Part shown: positions 25,056 to 33,504 of the stretch, in pieces
How the letters are laid out: the number at the start of each line of letters is the position of its first letter
How positions within the stretch are numbered: position 1 is the stretch's first letter
From: Pseudomonadota bacterium
GTDB lineage: Bacteria; Pseudomonadota; Gammaproteobacteria; Burkholderiales; Rhodocyclaceae
Length of the DNA stretch: 62,078 nt
Direction of reading: 5' to 3'
Assembly: GCA_018262285.1 (NCBI GenBank)
Contig: JAGTRX010000008.1
Span: forward strand, 1 to 62,078
Position numbers and translations under genes: made by a program
The notes under the pieces: generated by a model
Database searches by the model: none
What the model was told of the DNA's origin: nothing
The model's input: only the letters and a program-made list of their open reading frames with translations

Positions 25056-27161
25056 TCAGAGCTCGATTCTCACCAGGGGCTGAATATTGATTTCCTGCGT
25101 CAATTCCTGATAGCTGAGCACAGGCAGTTCATAAAGATCCTGTTCAATCATTTTGCGCAGGTAGCGCCGAATATCCATTGAAGTCAGCAGCACCGGCTTT
25201 TGCGCTGCTGCGGCCAGATTGCCGACGCTGCGCTTGATGTTATCCAACAGCTTTTTGCCGATGGCAGGGTCGAGCGCCAGATAGCTGCCGGCACTGGTCT
25301 GGCGGATGGCTGTGCGCAAGGTGTCTTCAACATTGGGCGCCAGCAGATAGGCGGCCAGGATGTTCTGGTTGCTGGAATATTTGTAGCAGATATGGCGCTT
25401 CAGGCCAGAGCGTACGTATTCGGTGAGTAGAACCGAATCTTTCTCTTTTTGCCCCCACTCGATCAGTGCCTCCAGCACCGCACGCAGATTGCGTACCGAA
25501 ATGTCTTCCGAGACCAAACGTTGCAGAATTTCGGCAATTTTCTGGATGGGCAAGACACGCGTTGCTTCCTTGACCAGGTCGGGGAAGCGCGCCTCCATGG
25601 CCGAGAGCAGGAACTTGGTTTCCTGGATGCCAATAAACTCTGCCGAGTATTTTTTGAGTACAAAAGCCAGGTGGTAGGTCAGAACCTGGCTGGCATCCAT
25701 AAAGGGAATACCCGCTTTTGCCAACAAATCTTTAAGATCTGAAGATACCCAGATGGTCTGGATATTGGGCAGGAATTTCTTGTCTTCCTCGAAGGCAATT
25801 TGCAAGGCTTCGAGGTTTTGCGGATTTTCGCGCACCAGCAAATAGCCGGGGCGCAGTTTGCCCTGCGAAACCGGCACTTCGGAAAGCATGATGGTGTAGC
25901 TTTCTTCCGGCAGGTTTTCATTGAAACGCAGCTGAATGCCCGGAAACGGCACACCAAGATCAAAGTAGAGGGCGCGGCGGATCTTGAGCAGTTCTTCGTT
26001 CAGAACGGCAGGATCAAAGCTGTTTTTCAGGTGAGCCGCCACATCAATCATGAGCGGCACGGTGGGCGCAAATTCTTCCTCGGCCTGCGTTGTTGCCTTG
26101 CGTGCTGGGCCGGCGGCGGCCTGTAGTGCCGAGACTTCGGTGACTTCACCTGTTTTTTCGTCAACTTGTTTGCGGACACCACGGAACAGGGTGACCCCAA
26201 CAGCGCCAATGACCAATGCGAGCATCGCGAAAGTTTCGGTCGGCATGCCCGGAATCAGCCCCATGCCGAGCGCGATGAGAGCAGCGATGATCAATGCTTT
26301 TGGCTGAGCCAACACCTGCGCGCCCATGTCCTTGCCGACGTTCGACGGGCCGCCTTCACCGGTTTGCACACGGGTGACGATAATACCGGCGCAGATGGCG
26401 ATGAACAGCGCTGGGATCTGGGCGATCAGACCGTCGCCAATGGTCAGGATCGAATAGGTCTTGACCGCCTTGCCGGCAGTCATGCCGCGTTGCATGGTGC
26501 CGATGATGATGCCGCCAAGCAGGTTAACAGCCACGATGATCAGGCCGGCAATGGCATCGCCCTTGACGAATTTCATGGCACCGTCCATGGCACCGTAGAG
26601 TTGGCTTTCCTTTTCAACGGCGTTGCGGCGGCGCTTGGCTTCGTCCATGTCGATGGTGCCGGCGCGCATATCGCCGTCGATCGACATCTGCTTGCCGGGC
26701 ATGGCATCGAGGGAGAAACGGGCGGCCACTTCGGCAACCCGCTCGGCACCCTTGGTGATGACGACAAACTGAACAATGGTCAGGATCAGAAAAACCACCA
26801 GGCCGACGACGAGATTGCCGCCGACGACAAAGTTGCCGAAGGTGTCGATGATGTGGCCGGCGTCACCCTGCAACAGAATCAGGCGCGTTGTGGCAATCGA
26901 AATGCCGAGGCGGAACAGCGTTGTAACCAGCAGTACTGAGGGAAAGCTGGAGAAAGACAAGGGCGAAGGCAGGTACATGGCAACCATCAGCAGCATTGCC
27001 GAGAGAGTCATGTTGGTGCCAATGAGCACGTCGACCAGCCAGGTAGGTAGCGGCAGAATCATCATGAAGATGATCGAAACCAGGAAAATCGCCAAAACAA
27101 TATCGTTGCGACTCGTTGCCAGTATAACGATGCGCTGCAGTCGGTTTTCAAAAGCGGACAT
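25056..27161 (-). CDS. sctV: T3SS export gate protein SctV
   Basis: A 701-residue FHIPEP-family protein. Residues 1-320 hold about seven to eight membrane helices, with the conserved loop RFSLDAMPGKQMSIDGDMRAG and GDAIAGLIIVAVNLLGG. The C-terminal 340 residues are the cytoplasmic nonamer ring domain (QLRFNENLPEESYTIMLSE, YLVLRP-like YLLVRENP). It receives substrates and chaperones at the gate. The start overlaps the sctY stop by one base. It ends the sctW-sycN-sctX-sctY-sctV operon, the same order as Yersinia yopN-tyeA-sycN-yscX-yscY-yscV. Confidence 0.95.
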   Translation of the reverse strand: MSAFENRLQRIVILATSRNDIVLAIFLVSIIFMMILPLPTWLVDVLIGTNMTLSAMLLMVAMYLPSPLSFSSFPSVLLVTTLFRLGISIATTRLILLQGDAGHIIDTFGNFVVGGNLVVGLVVFLILTIVQFVVITKGAERVAEVAARFSLDAMPGKQMSIDGDMRAGTIDMDEAKRRRNAVEKESQLYGAMDGAMKFVKGDAIAGLIIVAVNLLGGIIIGTMQRGMTAGKAVKTYSILTIGDGLIAQIPALFIAICAGIIVTRVQTGEGGPSNVGKDMGAQVLAQPKALIIAALIALGMGLIPGMPTETFAMLALVIGAVGVTLFRGVRKQVDEKTGEVTEVSALQAAAGPARKATTQAEEEFAPTVPLMIDVAAHLKNSFDPAVLNEELLKIRRALYFDLGVPFPGIQLRFNENLPEESYTIMLSEVPVSQGKLRPGYLLVRENPQNLEALQIAFEEDKKFLPNIQTIWVSSDLKDLLAKAGIPFMDASQVLTYHLAFVLKKYSAEFIGIQETKFLLSAMEARFPDLVKEATRVLPIQKIAEILQRLVSEDISVRNLRAVLEALIEWGQKEKDSVLLTEYVRSGLKRHICYKYSSNQNILAAYLLAPNVEDTLRTAIRQTSAGSYLALDPAIGKKLLDNIKRSVGNLAAAAQKPVLLTSMDIRRYLRKMIEQDLYELPVLSYQELTQEINIQPLVRIEL

Positions 27162-27523
27162 CAGGGTTTCCCGGGTTGGCTAGGGGTGGCGATTGTTTGG
27201 GGTGTTTCGCCGCGCATTTGCAGATAGGCACGCATGGCTGCAGCGGCCTCATCATGCCGCTTCAGCAATTTCAGCGCCTGTGCGCGCAGCAGGTGAAAGG
27301 CGGCATCAACGCCGCCCGCCATGGCCAGTCGGTCGAGTGAATCGAGTGCGCGCTTGCCTTTTTCGCTACGGATTTGTGCCAGCGCCAAGGCACGCAGCAC
27401 CTTGGCGTCACCCGGCGCAAGCCGATCCAGGGCGGCAAACAGTACTGCCGCCTTGTCCGGCCGCGCATTCTGCAAAAATACATAGCCAAGCAAGGCAAGA
27501 AAGGACTGTTCTTCGGCGGTCAT
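27161..27523 (-). CDS. sctY: T3SS chaperone SctY (YscY-like TPR protein)
   Basis: A 120-residue alpha-helical protein with three TPR-like repeats (EQSFLALLGYVFLQNARPDKAAVLF; GDAKVLRALALAQIRSEKGKRALDSL; AFHLLRAQALKLLKRHDEAAAAM). YscY in Yersinia is 114 residues, binds YscX and SctV, and is needed for export of early substrates. The gene is between sctX and sctV as in Yersinia. The ATG at 27523 follows a TTG codon that I do not use as the start. Confidence 0.82.
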   Translation of the reverse strand: MTAEEQSFLALLGYVFLQNARPDKAAVLFAALDRLAPGDAKVLRALALAQIRSEKGKRALDSLDRLAMAGGVDAAFHLLRAQALKLLKRHDEAAAAMRAYLQMRGETPQTIATPSQPGKP

Positions 27524-27531
27524 CAAGTAAG

Positions 27532-27939
27532 TTAGCCTTGTTGAAGTGCGGTACGGTACATCTGCAACAGGGCGCGCAAGTCGCCTTCCTCATTGAGCAG
27601 GCGGCTGGCGCGATTGAGAATTTTGGCACCTTCTGGATCGTTACCCTGCATGGCTTCAACCGATTGCCCAATGAAGGTTCTGACCGATTCCATGACCTGA
27701 TGGAATTTGCCGGGGGTCAGCATATCGCTATCTTCAAGTTCGGGACGGACAGACTCTTCCAGAAAGGACTCGATATTGGGCATTGCCAGCAACTGATCGA
27801 GTTGAGGGCGCTGGGCATGATCGGCCGGTGCCAACTCCTGCTGCTCGGGCAAGCCTTGCGTTTCCGTAACGCCAACATAGCTGATACCAACCAGGCCGGT
27901 ATTGAAGTAGTTGCCGCTTCCTATGCGAACATCAGACAT
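27532..27939 (-). CDS. sctX: T3SS early substrate SctX (YscX-like)
   Basis: A 135-residue protein (YscX is 122) with a strong GAGGAAG ribosome-binding site. The N-terminal 40 residues are polar and Gly/Gln-rich, as expected for a secreted protein; the C-terminal half is helical (FHQVMESVRTFIGQSVEAM, then AKILNRASRLLNEEGDLRALLQMYRTAL), where YscX binds YscY. Position right before sctY matches Yersinia. Assigned mainly on synteny plus the shape of the C-terminal helices. Confidence 0.78.
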   Translation of the reverse strand: MSDVRIGSGNYFNTGLVGISYVGVTETQGLPEQQELAPADHAQRPQLDQLLAMPNIESFLEESVRPELEDSDMLTPGKFHQVMESVRTFIGQSVEAMQGNDPEGAKILNRASRLLNEEGDLRALLQMYRTALQQG

Positions 27940-27999
27940 CTTTGCTTCCTCATTCGCGAATCAATTTGAAATTATGCCGTCAGGCACGCCCAACAGCAA

Positions 28000-28395
28000 T
28001 TATCTTCCCTCTCGCAACTCGTCAAACCAGCGATTCAGATAATCGACGGCATGGCTGAGCGTTTGTACGGTGAAGGCGCGGTCTTGCAAACGAATCAGCA
28101 TCAGCAGCATGGTTTGTGATCCATCACCACGCGTCGCAATTTGAATCGGATAAGGGCCGCCGTGAGAAAAGTGCACCTTTTCAAGCGCCCGCCGCCGTAG
28201 ATTCTCGGCATCGAACCCGAGCGGCTGGGCAAAACACACCAACACCTCGTCGGCGCGCCCGCGTTGCACTGATTCAACCGCCAGCAAAGCGCCAGACTCC
28301 AGCCGCAACTGCGCCACGCCGTGCATTCCCGGCCCAAAATTGGAGAGACCCATCTGGCGACCAAACTCGGCCAAGGTTTCATTGATCCAGCTCAT
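28000..28395 (-). CDS. sycN: SycN-like chaperone subunit for SctW
   Basis: A 131-residue class-I chaperone-like protein (SycN of Yersinia is 123). It starts MSWINETLAEFGRQMGLSNFGPGMHG, close in shape to SycN, followed by strands (LRLESGALLAVESVQRG, DEVLVCFAQPLGF) and a C-terminal helix. Its ATG overlaps the sctW stop by four bases. In Yersinia, SycN pairs with YscB to chaperone YopN; a YscB-like protein lies at 57613-58020 next to sctC, so the pair is split between operons here as in Yersinia. Confidence 0.8.
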   Translation of the reverse strand: MSWINETLAEFGRQMGLSNFGPGMHGVAQLRLESGALLAVESVQRGRADEVLVCFAQPLGFDAENLRRRALEKVHFSHGGPYPIQIATRGDGSQTMLLMLIRLQDRAFTVQTLSHAVDYLNRWFDELREGR

Positions 28396-29504
28396 TCTTC
28401 CTCCAAGTCAATGGCCTGATCCAGTGCCTCCTGGGCGGCATTTAATATCGATTGGCGAACATCGCTGTCAGGGTATACCTTGACTGGCATTTCTCGCAAC
28501 AAACCCCGCGTTGCCGCATGAAAAGCGATTTGCGCGCCAACTTCACGAATGCCGAGCTTGTCGGCCAAGCCTGAAAAGCGGTTGGCACTGACCCATTTTT
28601 CATTGGTAACCAACACCAGTTCCTTCATCAGCGCGATGGGCTGCAAATTGGCGCAGCCGTGCTTTTCCGCCAGAGTGCTTGCCAGATCCTTGCAACCCGC
28701 GATCACGGTAGCGGTCACTTCGAGCTGATACAAATCCTGTACCAAAGTTTGCAGGCGGGTGGAGTCGATGGATGGGCGCGCTGCGGCGAGATCCTGACCC
28801 ATGGCTTTGATCAGGCTATGCAAGCCATTGGTAAAGTCGTCGCCGTCCCGCCCGGAGAGCTTGTCCAGCACCAACTCCAGCGTCTGCGCCAAGGTTGCCT
28901 CACCGAGAACAACATCCTGATAGGTGCTCTGAAATGCAGCGATCTCTTCGGCTCCGGTGCCGAATTCCGCTGCTACTCCGATTGTATTGAGCGCGCTACG
29001 AATTTGCGGGCCATGTTCCATTTCCAGATCGGCCAAGGCATCGCGCAGGCCGTCGAGAATTTCCTCGGAAGTGCCGTTGCCCATTCCCTCGTGCAGCGCG
29101 TACTGCAATAACGCATATTGTCCGGTCGGATCGCGACTTTCCCGGCGTGCGAGTTCCTGTGGGTTCTCCTGCCCGGAAAGCATGCGCTTGACGATTGCTG
29201 CCAGATGCTGCGGATCATCTGTGACCTTGGCAGCTTCGAGATAGGCCATGATCTCTTCAATGTGCATGACATCGATGGGTTTTTCAGCGGAAACTTTGCG
29301 CTCGTCGAGCGATTTATGTTCGACTTTTTCGGCCGCGAACATGACCAGTTCTTCGGCGGCGTCGGCCAGAACGGAAGTGGCAGAATCTTCGACTTGAACC
29401 TGGGTGCCGCGCAGCGTACCCGTTTGCGCTGCCATATCCTTTGGTGGGGCGGAGCCAGACGAAAATTGCGGAAGGGGCGATTGACTACCGTCGATGCGCA
29501 TCAT
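28392..29504 (-). CDS. sctW: T3SS gatekeeper SctW (YopN-TyeA fusion)
   Basis: A 370-residue protein: a polar N-terminal secretion region, a YopN-like domain (about 60-270, DPTGQYALLQYALHEGMGN, ALADLEMEHGPQIRSALNTI) and a TyeA-like C-terminal domain (about 285-370, LMKELVLVTNEKWVSANRF). The fusion of YopN and TyeA is known in many systems such as MxiC and SepL. It blocks secretion of late substrates until contact. ATGs at 29504 and 29501 are both possible. Box 3 lies 56 bases upstream. Stop overlaps the SycN-like start. Confidence 0.88.
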   Translation of the reverse strand: MMRIDGSQSPLPQFSSGSAPPKDMAAQTGTLRGTQVQVEDSATSVLADAAEELVMFAAEKVEHKSLDERKVSAEKPIDVMHIEEIMAYLEAAKVTDDPQHLAAIVKRMLSGQENPQELARRESRDPTGQYALLQYALHEGMGNGTSEEILDGLRDALADLEMEHGPQIRSALNTIGVAAEFGTGAEEIAAFQSTYQDVVLGEATLAQTLELVLDKLSGRDGDDFTNGLHSLIKAMGQDLAAARPSIDSTRLQTLVQDLYQLEVTATVIAGCKDLASTLAEKHGCANLQPIALMKELVLVTNEKWVSANRFSGLADKLGIREVGAQIAFHAATRGLLREMPVKVYPDSDVRQSILNAAQEALDQAIDLEEE

Positions 29505-29560
29505 GAATCCTAATGGTTTAAGCGGCCGGCAAAGATCATTAAAGTGCTCACGGTTGTTTA

Positions 29561-29585
29561 GTAACAGCAGGCATGGCGCAGTTCC
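29561..29585 (-). promoter_or_regulatory. HrpL-type promoter box 3 (GGAACT-N14-GTTACTAA)
   Basis: On the minus strand GGAACT (29585-29580) and GTTAC (29565-29561) are 14 bases apart and followed by TAA. It lies 56 bases before the sctW start and heads the sctW-sycN-sctX-sctY-sctV operon. Confidence 0.75.
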
Positions 29586-29729
29586 AAAGACAGCGCAGAA
29601 AGGACGGCCAGGCTGCACAATTTGACGAGCATTGTAACGACAAAACAACAAATCACGTCAGGCTGGTTCCTGCCTGGAACACGATTTTCGGCTGTAGTTG
29701 CATATTTCAGAGCATCATTTTCATAAGCA

Positions 29730-29754
29730 GGAACTAAAGGGCACCGGGGGTTAC
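29730..29754 (+). promoter_or_regulatory. HrpL-type promoter box 4 (GGAACT-N14-GTTACTTA)
   Basis: GGAACT (29730-29735) and GTTAC (29750-29754), 14 bases apart, followed by TTA. It lies 59 bases before the chaperone start at 29814. Confidence 0.75.
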
Positions 29755-29813
29755 TTATAGCCTGAAGACCAGTTCAACCAATCAATAAAAGACATTCAAC
29801 CTGGGAGTGAAAG

Positions 29814-30287
29814 ATGGACAAACGCGCAATGGCCAACCAACTGCTGGCCGATTTCGGTAAAACACTGACGGTCCAGAATTTGACTCTGGACGCCGCGACC
29901 AATAGTTGTGTCCTGGTTTTTGACGGTGAGCTGTTGCTCAACATCGAATTTGATGCAGTCGTTGAACGCCTGGTTTTTTCCATCTACCTGGACGAATTGC
30001 CGAAAGAGGGCGCCGAGCCCCTGCTACGCGAACTGATGGGCGCCAACCTCTACTGGCATCGAACACGTGGGGCCACCCTTTGTCTGGAAGAAGGCACCGG
30101 CGGCGTCATCCTGCTGTACTCCCGAAACGTGGCGGGCCTGGATGGCGCCAGCCTTGAAACCATCGTTGAAAACCTGCTGCAACAGGCCGAAAAATGGCGT
30201 GGCAGGATACTGGCCTTCAGTTCCGCAGCTGCTGCTCCCGTAGCGCTGCCCGCCGACACCGGCGCGTTTGCCCCGGTCTACGGTTAG
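29814..30287 (+). CDS. class-I T3SS chaperone (CesT type)
   Basis: A 157-residue acidic protein with the CesT layout: N-terminal helix (AMANQLLADFGKTL), strands (SCVLVFDGELLLNIEFDAV, LVFSIYLDEL), dimer helix (EPLLRELMGANLYWH), strands (GATLCLEEGTGGVILLYS) and a C-terminal helix (LETIVENLLQQAEKWRGRI). The AG-rich ribosome-binding site is good. The 562-residue effector follows after 66 bases and is the likely client. Confidence 0.82.
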   Translation: MDKRAMANQLLADFGKTLTVQNLTLDAATNSCVLVFDGELLLNIEFDAVVERLVFSIYLDELPKEGAEPLLRELMGANLYWHRTRGATLCLEEGTGGVILLYSRNVAGLDGASLETIVENLLQQAEKWRGRILAFSSAAAAPVALPADTGAFAPVYG

Positions 30288-30353
30288 AGCACTATCAGTA
30301 GCCAAGCCTGAAGCGCATCGCTCGCAGAACAAAACCATCGAGAGGGAAATGTC

Positions 30354-32042
30354 ATGAATATGAGCATCAACACATACTCCAACACGGCACAGCAACTCAT
30401 GCAGGCCAATCAGGCCGGCTCCGTGCTGGTTCAGGATCAAGAAGGCAAGATGAAGGCCGAAACGCCGGTGAATCCTCCGGGCAACTGGACGAAGTTCAAG
30501 GCGGCTCTCTCAAACCTGCCCTTGCTGGGTTCGCTGGGTTCGCTACGGCAAGCACGGGCGGAGGTGGAATCCTATCCGATCAGATTTGCCGAACAACAAG
30601 CCTCGTCGCGCCGTTTGCTGAACGGTTTTGCGCAGGATCTGCGGGCTGCGTTCGGCAGTGATATTGCTGACCTCGCTCTGCGCGATATCGATCGTACCGG
30701 CGGTACGCCTCTGACGGCCAGAACAGTCACTGCCGTATTGGAACAAGCGGCGCGCTCGCAGAAGAATCATCAGGCCATGAACAACATGGCGGTGACCCGC
30801 TTTCTGGAGAGTCCGCTGCAGGGACCGAGCAAAATGCCGGGCGATACCGACATGAACGGCATTTTCCTTGATCGCAACATGCAACTGAATGGTACTAACG
30901 GTTGGCAGGAAGCTCTGGGCAAACCGGCAGCCGATTTCATTACCAAATATGTTCAGAAGCAGTGCAGCGAACAGCCTGCTCACAGCCAGGGCCACCTGAG
31001 CAACGCCCAGATTGCCGAGGCTGCAACCAGGGCTTTTGATCTGTATGAGGAAATCAAGGCGCAGCCCGGCATCAACAGCGAAAAATTGGCCACCATCCTG
31101 AATCTTGCCACCAGTAAGGATGTCGCTACGGATATCCGCAACGTCGCCCGCGAGAACGCCATTATGGACAAGGTGGATCTCATGCTGAATCGCCGCAATC
31201 CAGAGTCAATGCTTTCTCGCACGGCTGTGGAAATGGCCCGGCAATATAACCTGCCGGCCATTCCGGATGCCGTACTCAAGTGTATTTCAAACAGCATGAG
31301 CGATATGCTCAGGGTGCGAACGTCTTCGATGCCGACAAATTTTGCCTGTGCCTCTGATACCGGCTCGATTGTTTCGGCGCTCACCCCTAGGCTTGAAGCC
31401 AATGTTCGCACGGCGCTGGAGGAGCACTGCAAGGCCCTGAAGATGATTGATTCATCAACCACGCTGAATCCGGCACAACAGACCAAATTGCGCGAGTTGG
31501 CGGCCAGCCGTCGCCTCGATACGGTCCAGGTTGCCCAATATGAACGGGTTGCCGGTTTGGCGGCGCAGACCGCCAACGACGTTGCCCATAATCTGGGTTT
31601 GGGCAATTTTGGCGCGGCCATCGAAAGTATGCGCGGTGTTTTGCACCAAGGATTTGAAGATGGCCTCAGTGCCATGCAAAACAATGGGGCCAAGTTTTGG
31701 GAGGCCGACAGCCTGACGGGTGGCGATATGACCTATACCATGATGCAACAATTCATGAGTCTGGCGTTTGCCGGCATGGCGCCCACCGATGCCAAAGGGT
31801 TGCTCGACCAATTGGCCGGACCGGGAGGCCATCAACTGATCCAGGGGTTGATGGAGTCTCCCAACATTGAATTGGCCGCCCAGTTGCCGCTGGTCTTCAG
31901 CTTTATGACCGGGGCTGTTGCTGAACAATCAGGGCTCGGTGCAAAGGAAGCACGGCAAGTCGTTGAAAAACTCAGTAATGAGGTTTTGGCCTTTGATACT
32001 CTCCCGGAACAGTTGAAAGCAGACATGAAGAAGTACGAATAA
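30354..32042 (+). CDS. putative T3SS effector of unknown fold (562 aa)
   Basis: A 562-residue, mainly helical, soluble protein. Its N-terminus (NMSINTYSNTAQQLMQANQ) is polar and Asn/Ser/Gln-rich, typical of secretion signals. It follows a CesT chaperone and a regulon box, the usual setting of an effector. Possible landmarks are RRLLNGFAQDLRAAFGSDIA (about 90), DTDMNGIFLDRNMQLNGTNGW (about 165) and the C-terminal helical part. I see no kinase, protease or phosphatase motif. It ends before a hairpin at 32083. Effector status is inference. Confidence 0.65.
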   Translation: MNMSINTYSNTAQQLMQANQAGSVLVQDQEGKMKAETPVNPPGNWTKFKAALSNLPLLGSLGSLRQARAEVESYPIRFAEQQASSRRLLNGFAQDLRAAFGSDIADLALRDIDRTGGTPLTARTVTAVLEQAARSQKNHQAMNNMAVTRFLESPLQGPSKMPGDTDMNGIFLDRNMQLNGTNGWQEALGKPAADFITKYVQKQCSEQPAHSQGHLSNAQIAEAATRAFDLYEEIKAQPGINSEKLATILNLATSKDVATDIRNVARENAIMDKVDLMLNRRNPESMLSRTAVEMARQYNLPAIPDAVLKCISNSMSDMLRVRTSSMPTNFACASDTGSIVSALTPRLEANVRTALEEHCKALKMIDSSTTLNPAQQTKLRELAASRRLDTVQVAQYERVAGLAAQTANDVAHNLGLGNFGAAIESMRGVLHQGFEDGLSAMQNNGAKFWEADSLTGGDMTYTMMQQFMSLAFAGMAPTDAKGLLDQLAGPGGHQLIQGLMESPNIELAAQLPLVFSFMTGAVAEQSGLGAKEARQVVEKLSNEVLAFDTLPEQLKADMKKYE

Positions 32043-32082
32043 ACACTTGGGCTGTTATGACGCGAAGGGAGATTGCTGCACT

Positions 32083-32116
32083 GAAGCCGGCTCATACTAG
32101 GGTATGGGTCGGCTTC
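32083..32116. terminator. imperfect 15-bp hairpin between convergent genes
   Basis: GAAGCCGGCTCATAC and GTATGGGTCGGCTTC (positions 32083-32116) pair with two mismatches across a four-base loop. It follows the effector stop by 40 bases and precedes the stop of the small minus-strand frame at 32118. Bidirectional termination is plausible; there is no T-run. Confidence 0.55.
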
Positions 32117-32117
32117 G

Positions 32118-32273
32118 TCAGGGTTTAAGTATGCGCGCCGTGCTCATGCCATCCTCGGCACAGATGATTCTGGCAAGTGCTTCCGCATTTTGGCGCATGC
32201 GTCCATCTTTGGCAGCGCGACGAATAGCGCCCGGATCAGGCTCAAAGGCATGGTTCGGGGTAAACCAGAACAC
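32118..32273 (-). CDS. possible small protein or gene relic (51 aa)
   Basis: An open frame ending exactly beside the hairpin, with natural-looking composition (FEPDPGAIRRAAKDGRMRQNAEALARI). The only start in a sensible place is a GTG at 32273 with a weak ribosome-binding site; the open frame goes further upstream without an ATG before it enters the HD-GYP gene antisense. I do not recognise it. It may be the C-terminal end of a decayed gene. Confidence 0.3.
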   Translation of the reverse strand: MFWFTPNHAFEPDPGAIRRAAKDGRMRQNAEALARIICAEDGMSTARILKP

Positions 32274-32337
32274 CCTGTTAAAGGTATGATGGAACTGTAC
32301 AGCAGAAAAATATTTTTCAGTCTTGAGGAGCCCATCG

Positions 32338-33492
32338 ATGGACGCACTGGATTTCACCGCCAAACCGACGATTCTGGTGGTCGACGATACTCCGGACAAT
32401 CTCTCCCTGATGAGCGGCCTGCTGGAGGAAGAGTACGAGGTTAAAATTGCCATCAATGGCGCCAAGGCCCTCAAGATTGTTGCAGAAAGCCCGCCGGATC
32501 TCATCCTGCTCGACATCATGATGCCAGTCATGGATGGCTACGAAGTCTGCCGTCAGCTTAAGGCCGACCCTGCAGCCACGCACATTCCGGTTATTTTCCT
32601 GACCGCCAAGTCGGAAGTGGAAGATGAGGAGAAAGGCCTGGAAATGGGCGCCGTGGATTACATCACCAAGCCCATCAGCCCCCCCATTCTTCTGGCGCGG
32701 GTTAAAACGCAACTCAATCTCAAGGCGAGCGCCGATTTTCTGCGTGACAAGAATGAATTTTTCGAACAGGAAGTGGAAAGGCGCACCCGCGAAGTCGTAG
32801 CAATTCAGGATGCGGCGATTATGACTCTGGCCGCACTGGCGGAAACGCGCGACACCGAAACCGCAAACCATATCCGCCGCTCTCAGTATTACTTCAAGGC
32901 GCTGGCCGAAAAGCTGAATACAAATCCCAGCTTTGCCGGCCAATTCAATAACCCGACGATCGCGGTGCTCTCAAAGGCGGCGGCTCTGCACGATATTGGC
33001 AAGGTCGGCATTCCCGAACACATTCTGTTCAAGCCCGGCCGTCTCGATCCGGAAGAATTTGAAATTATCAAGAAACATGCCGCACTTGGGCGTGACGCCG
33101 TCCTCTATGCCGAGAGAACCTTGGGTGCAGCTGCCCATGTCGACTATTTCTCGGCAGCCCGCGATATGGCCTATTGCCACCATGAGAAATGGGATGGCAG
33201 CGGTTATCCGCGAGGGCTTTCCGGCACGACCATTCCGGTTTCGGCGCGCCTGATGGCGCTGGCCGATGTTTATGATGCCCTGATCAGCCGCCGCGTGTAC
33301 AAGGATCCGGTGGCGCACGAGGAAGCCGTCAGGATTATCGGTGATGGTCGGGGCCGTCATTTCGACCCGGACGTGGTCGATGCCTTTGTTGCGATCGAGG
33401 GTCAGTTCGCTGCCATTGCCAACCTGTTCAAGGATGTGCAAACCGATGATGGCAAGGATGATCTCGATTTCTCAAGCATCGAGAATTCCTGA
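32338..33492 (+). CDS. response regulator with HD-GYP c-di-GMP phosphodiesterase domain (RpfG type)
   Basis: A 384-residue two-domain protein. The receiver (about 10-130) has the phosphoacceptor Asp59 (LLDIMMP) and Lys in the ITKPIS motif. The HD-GYP domain (about 165-365) has HDIGKVGIPEHIL, the second His pair (CHHEKWDGSGYPRGLSG) and DVYDALISRRVYK. The GYP triad is present, so degradation of c-di-GMP to GMP is likely. GAGGAG precedes the ATG by seven bases. It is followed after 12 bases by a hybrid histidine kinase, its likely partner. Confidence 0.92.
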   Translation: MDALDFTAKPTILVVDDTPDNLSLMSGLLEEEYEVKIAINGAKALKIVAESPPDLILLDIMMPVMDGYEVCRQLKADPAATHIPVIFLTAKSEVEDEEKGLEMGAVDYITKPISPPILLARVKTQLNLKASADFLRDKNEFFEQEVERRTREVVAIQDAAIMTLAALAETRDTETANHIRRSQYYFKALAEKLNTNPSFAGQFNNPTIAVLSKAAALHDIGKVGIPEHILFKPGRLDPEEFEIIKKHAALGRDAVLYAERTLGAAAHVDYFSAARDMAYCHHEKWDGSGYPRGLSGTTIPVSARLMALADVYDALISRRVYKDPVAHEEAVRIIGDGRGRHFDPDVVDAFVAIEGQFAAIANLFKDVQTDDGKDDLDFSSIENS

Positions 33493-33504
33493 AAGCTGTC
33501 CATC

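Larger units (their letters stand above)
29505..29813. other. divergent promoter region with two HrpL-type boxes
   Basis: A 309-base stretch without a gene between the sctW operon (minus) and the chaperone/effector pair (plus). It holds box 3 (minus, 29561-29585) and box 4 (plus, 29730-29754), so both operons are driven from here. I see no other conserved site. Confidence 0.75.

Noticed and set aside
28607..28625. GTAAC near AGTTCC on the plus strand, a possible minus-strand promoter box
   Set aside because: The spacing is about 7 bases, not 14, and it lies inside sctW.
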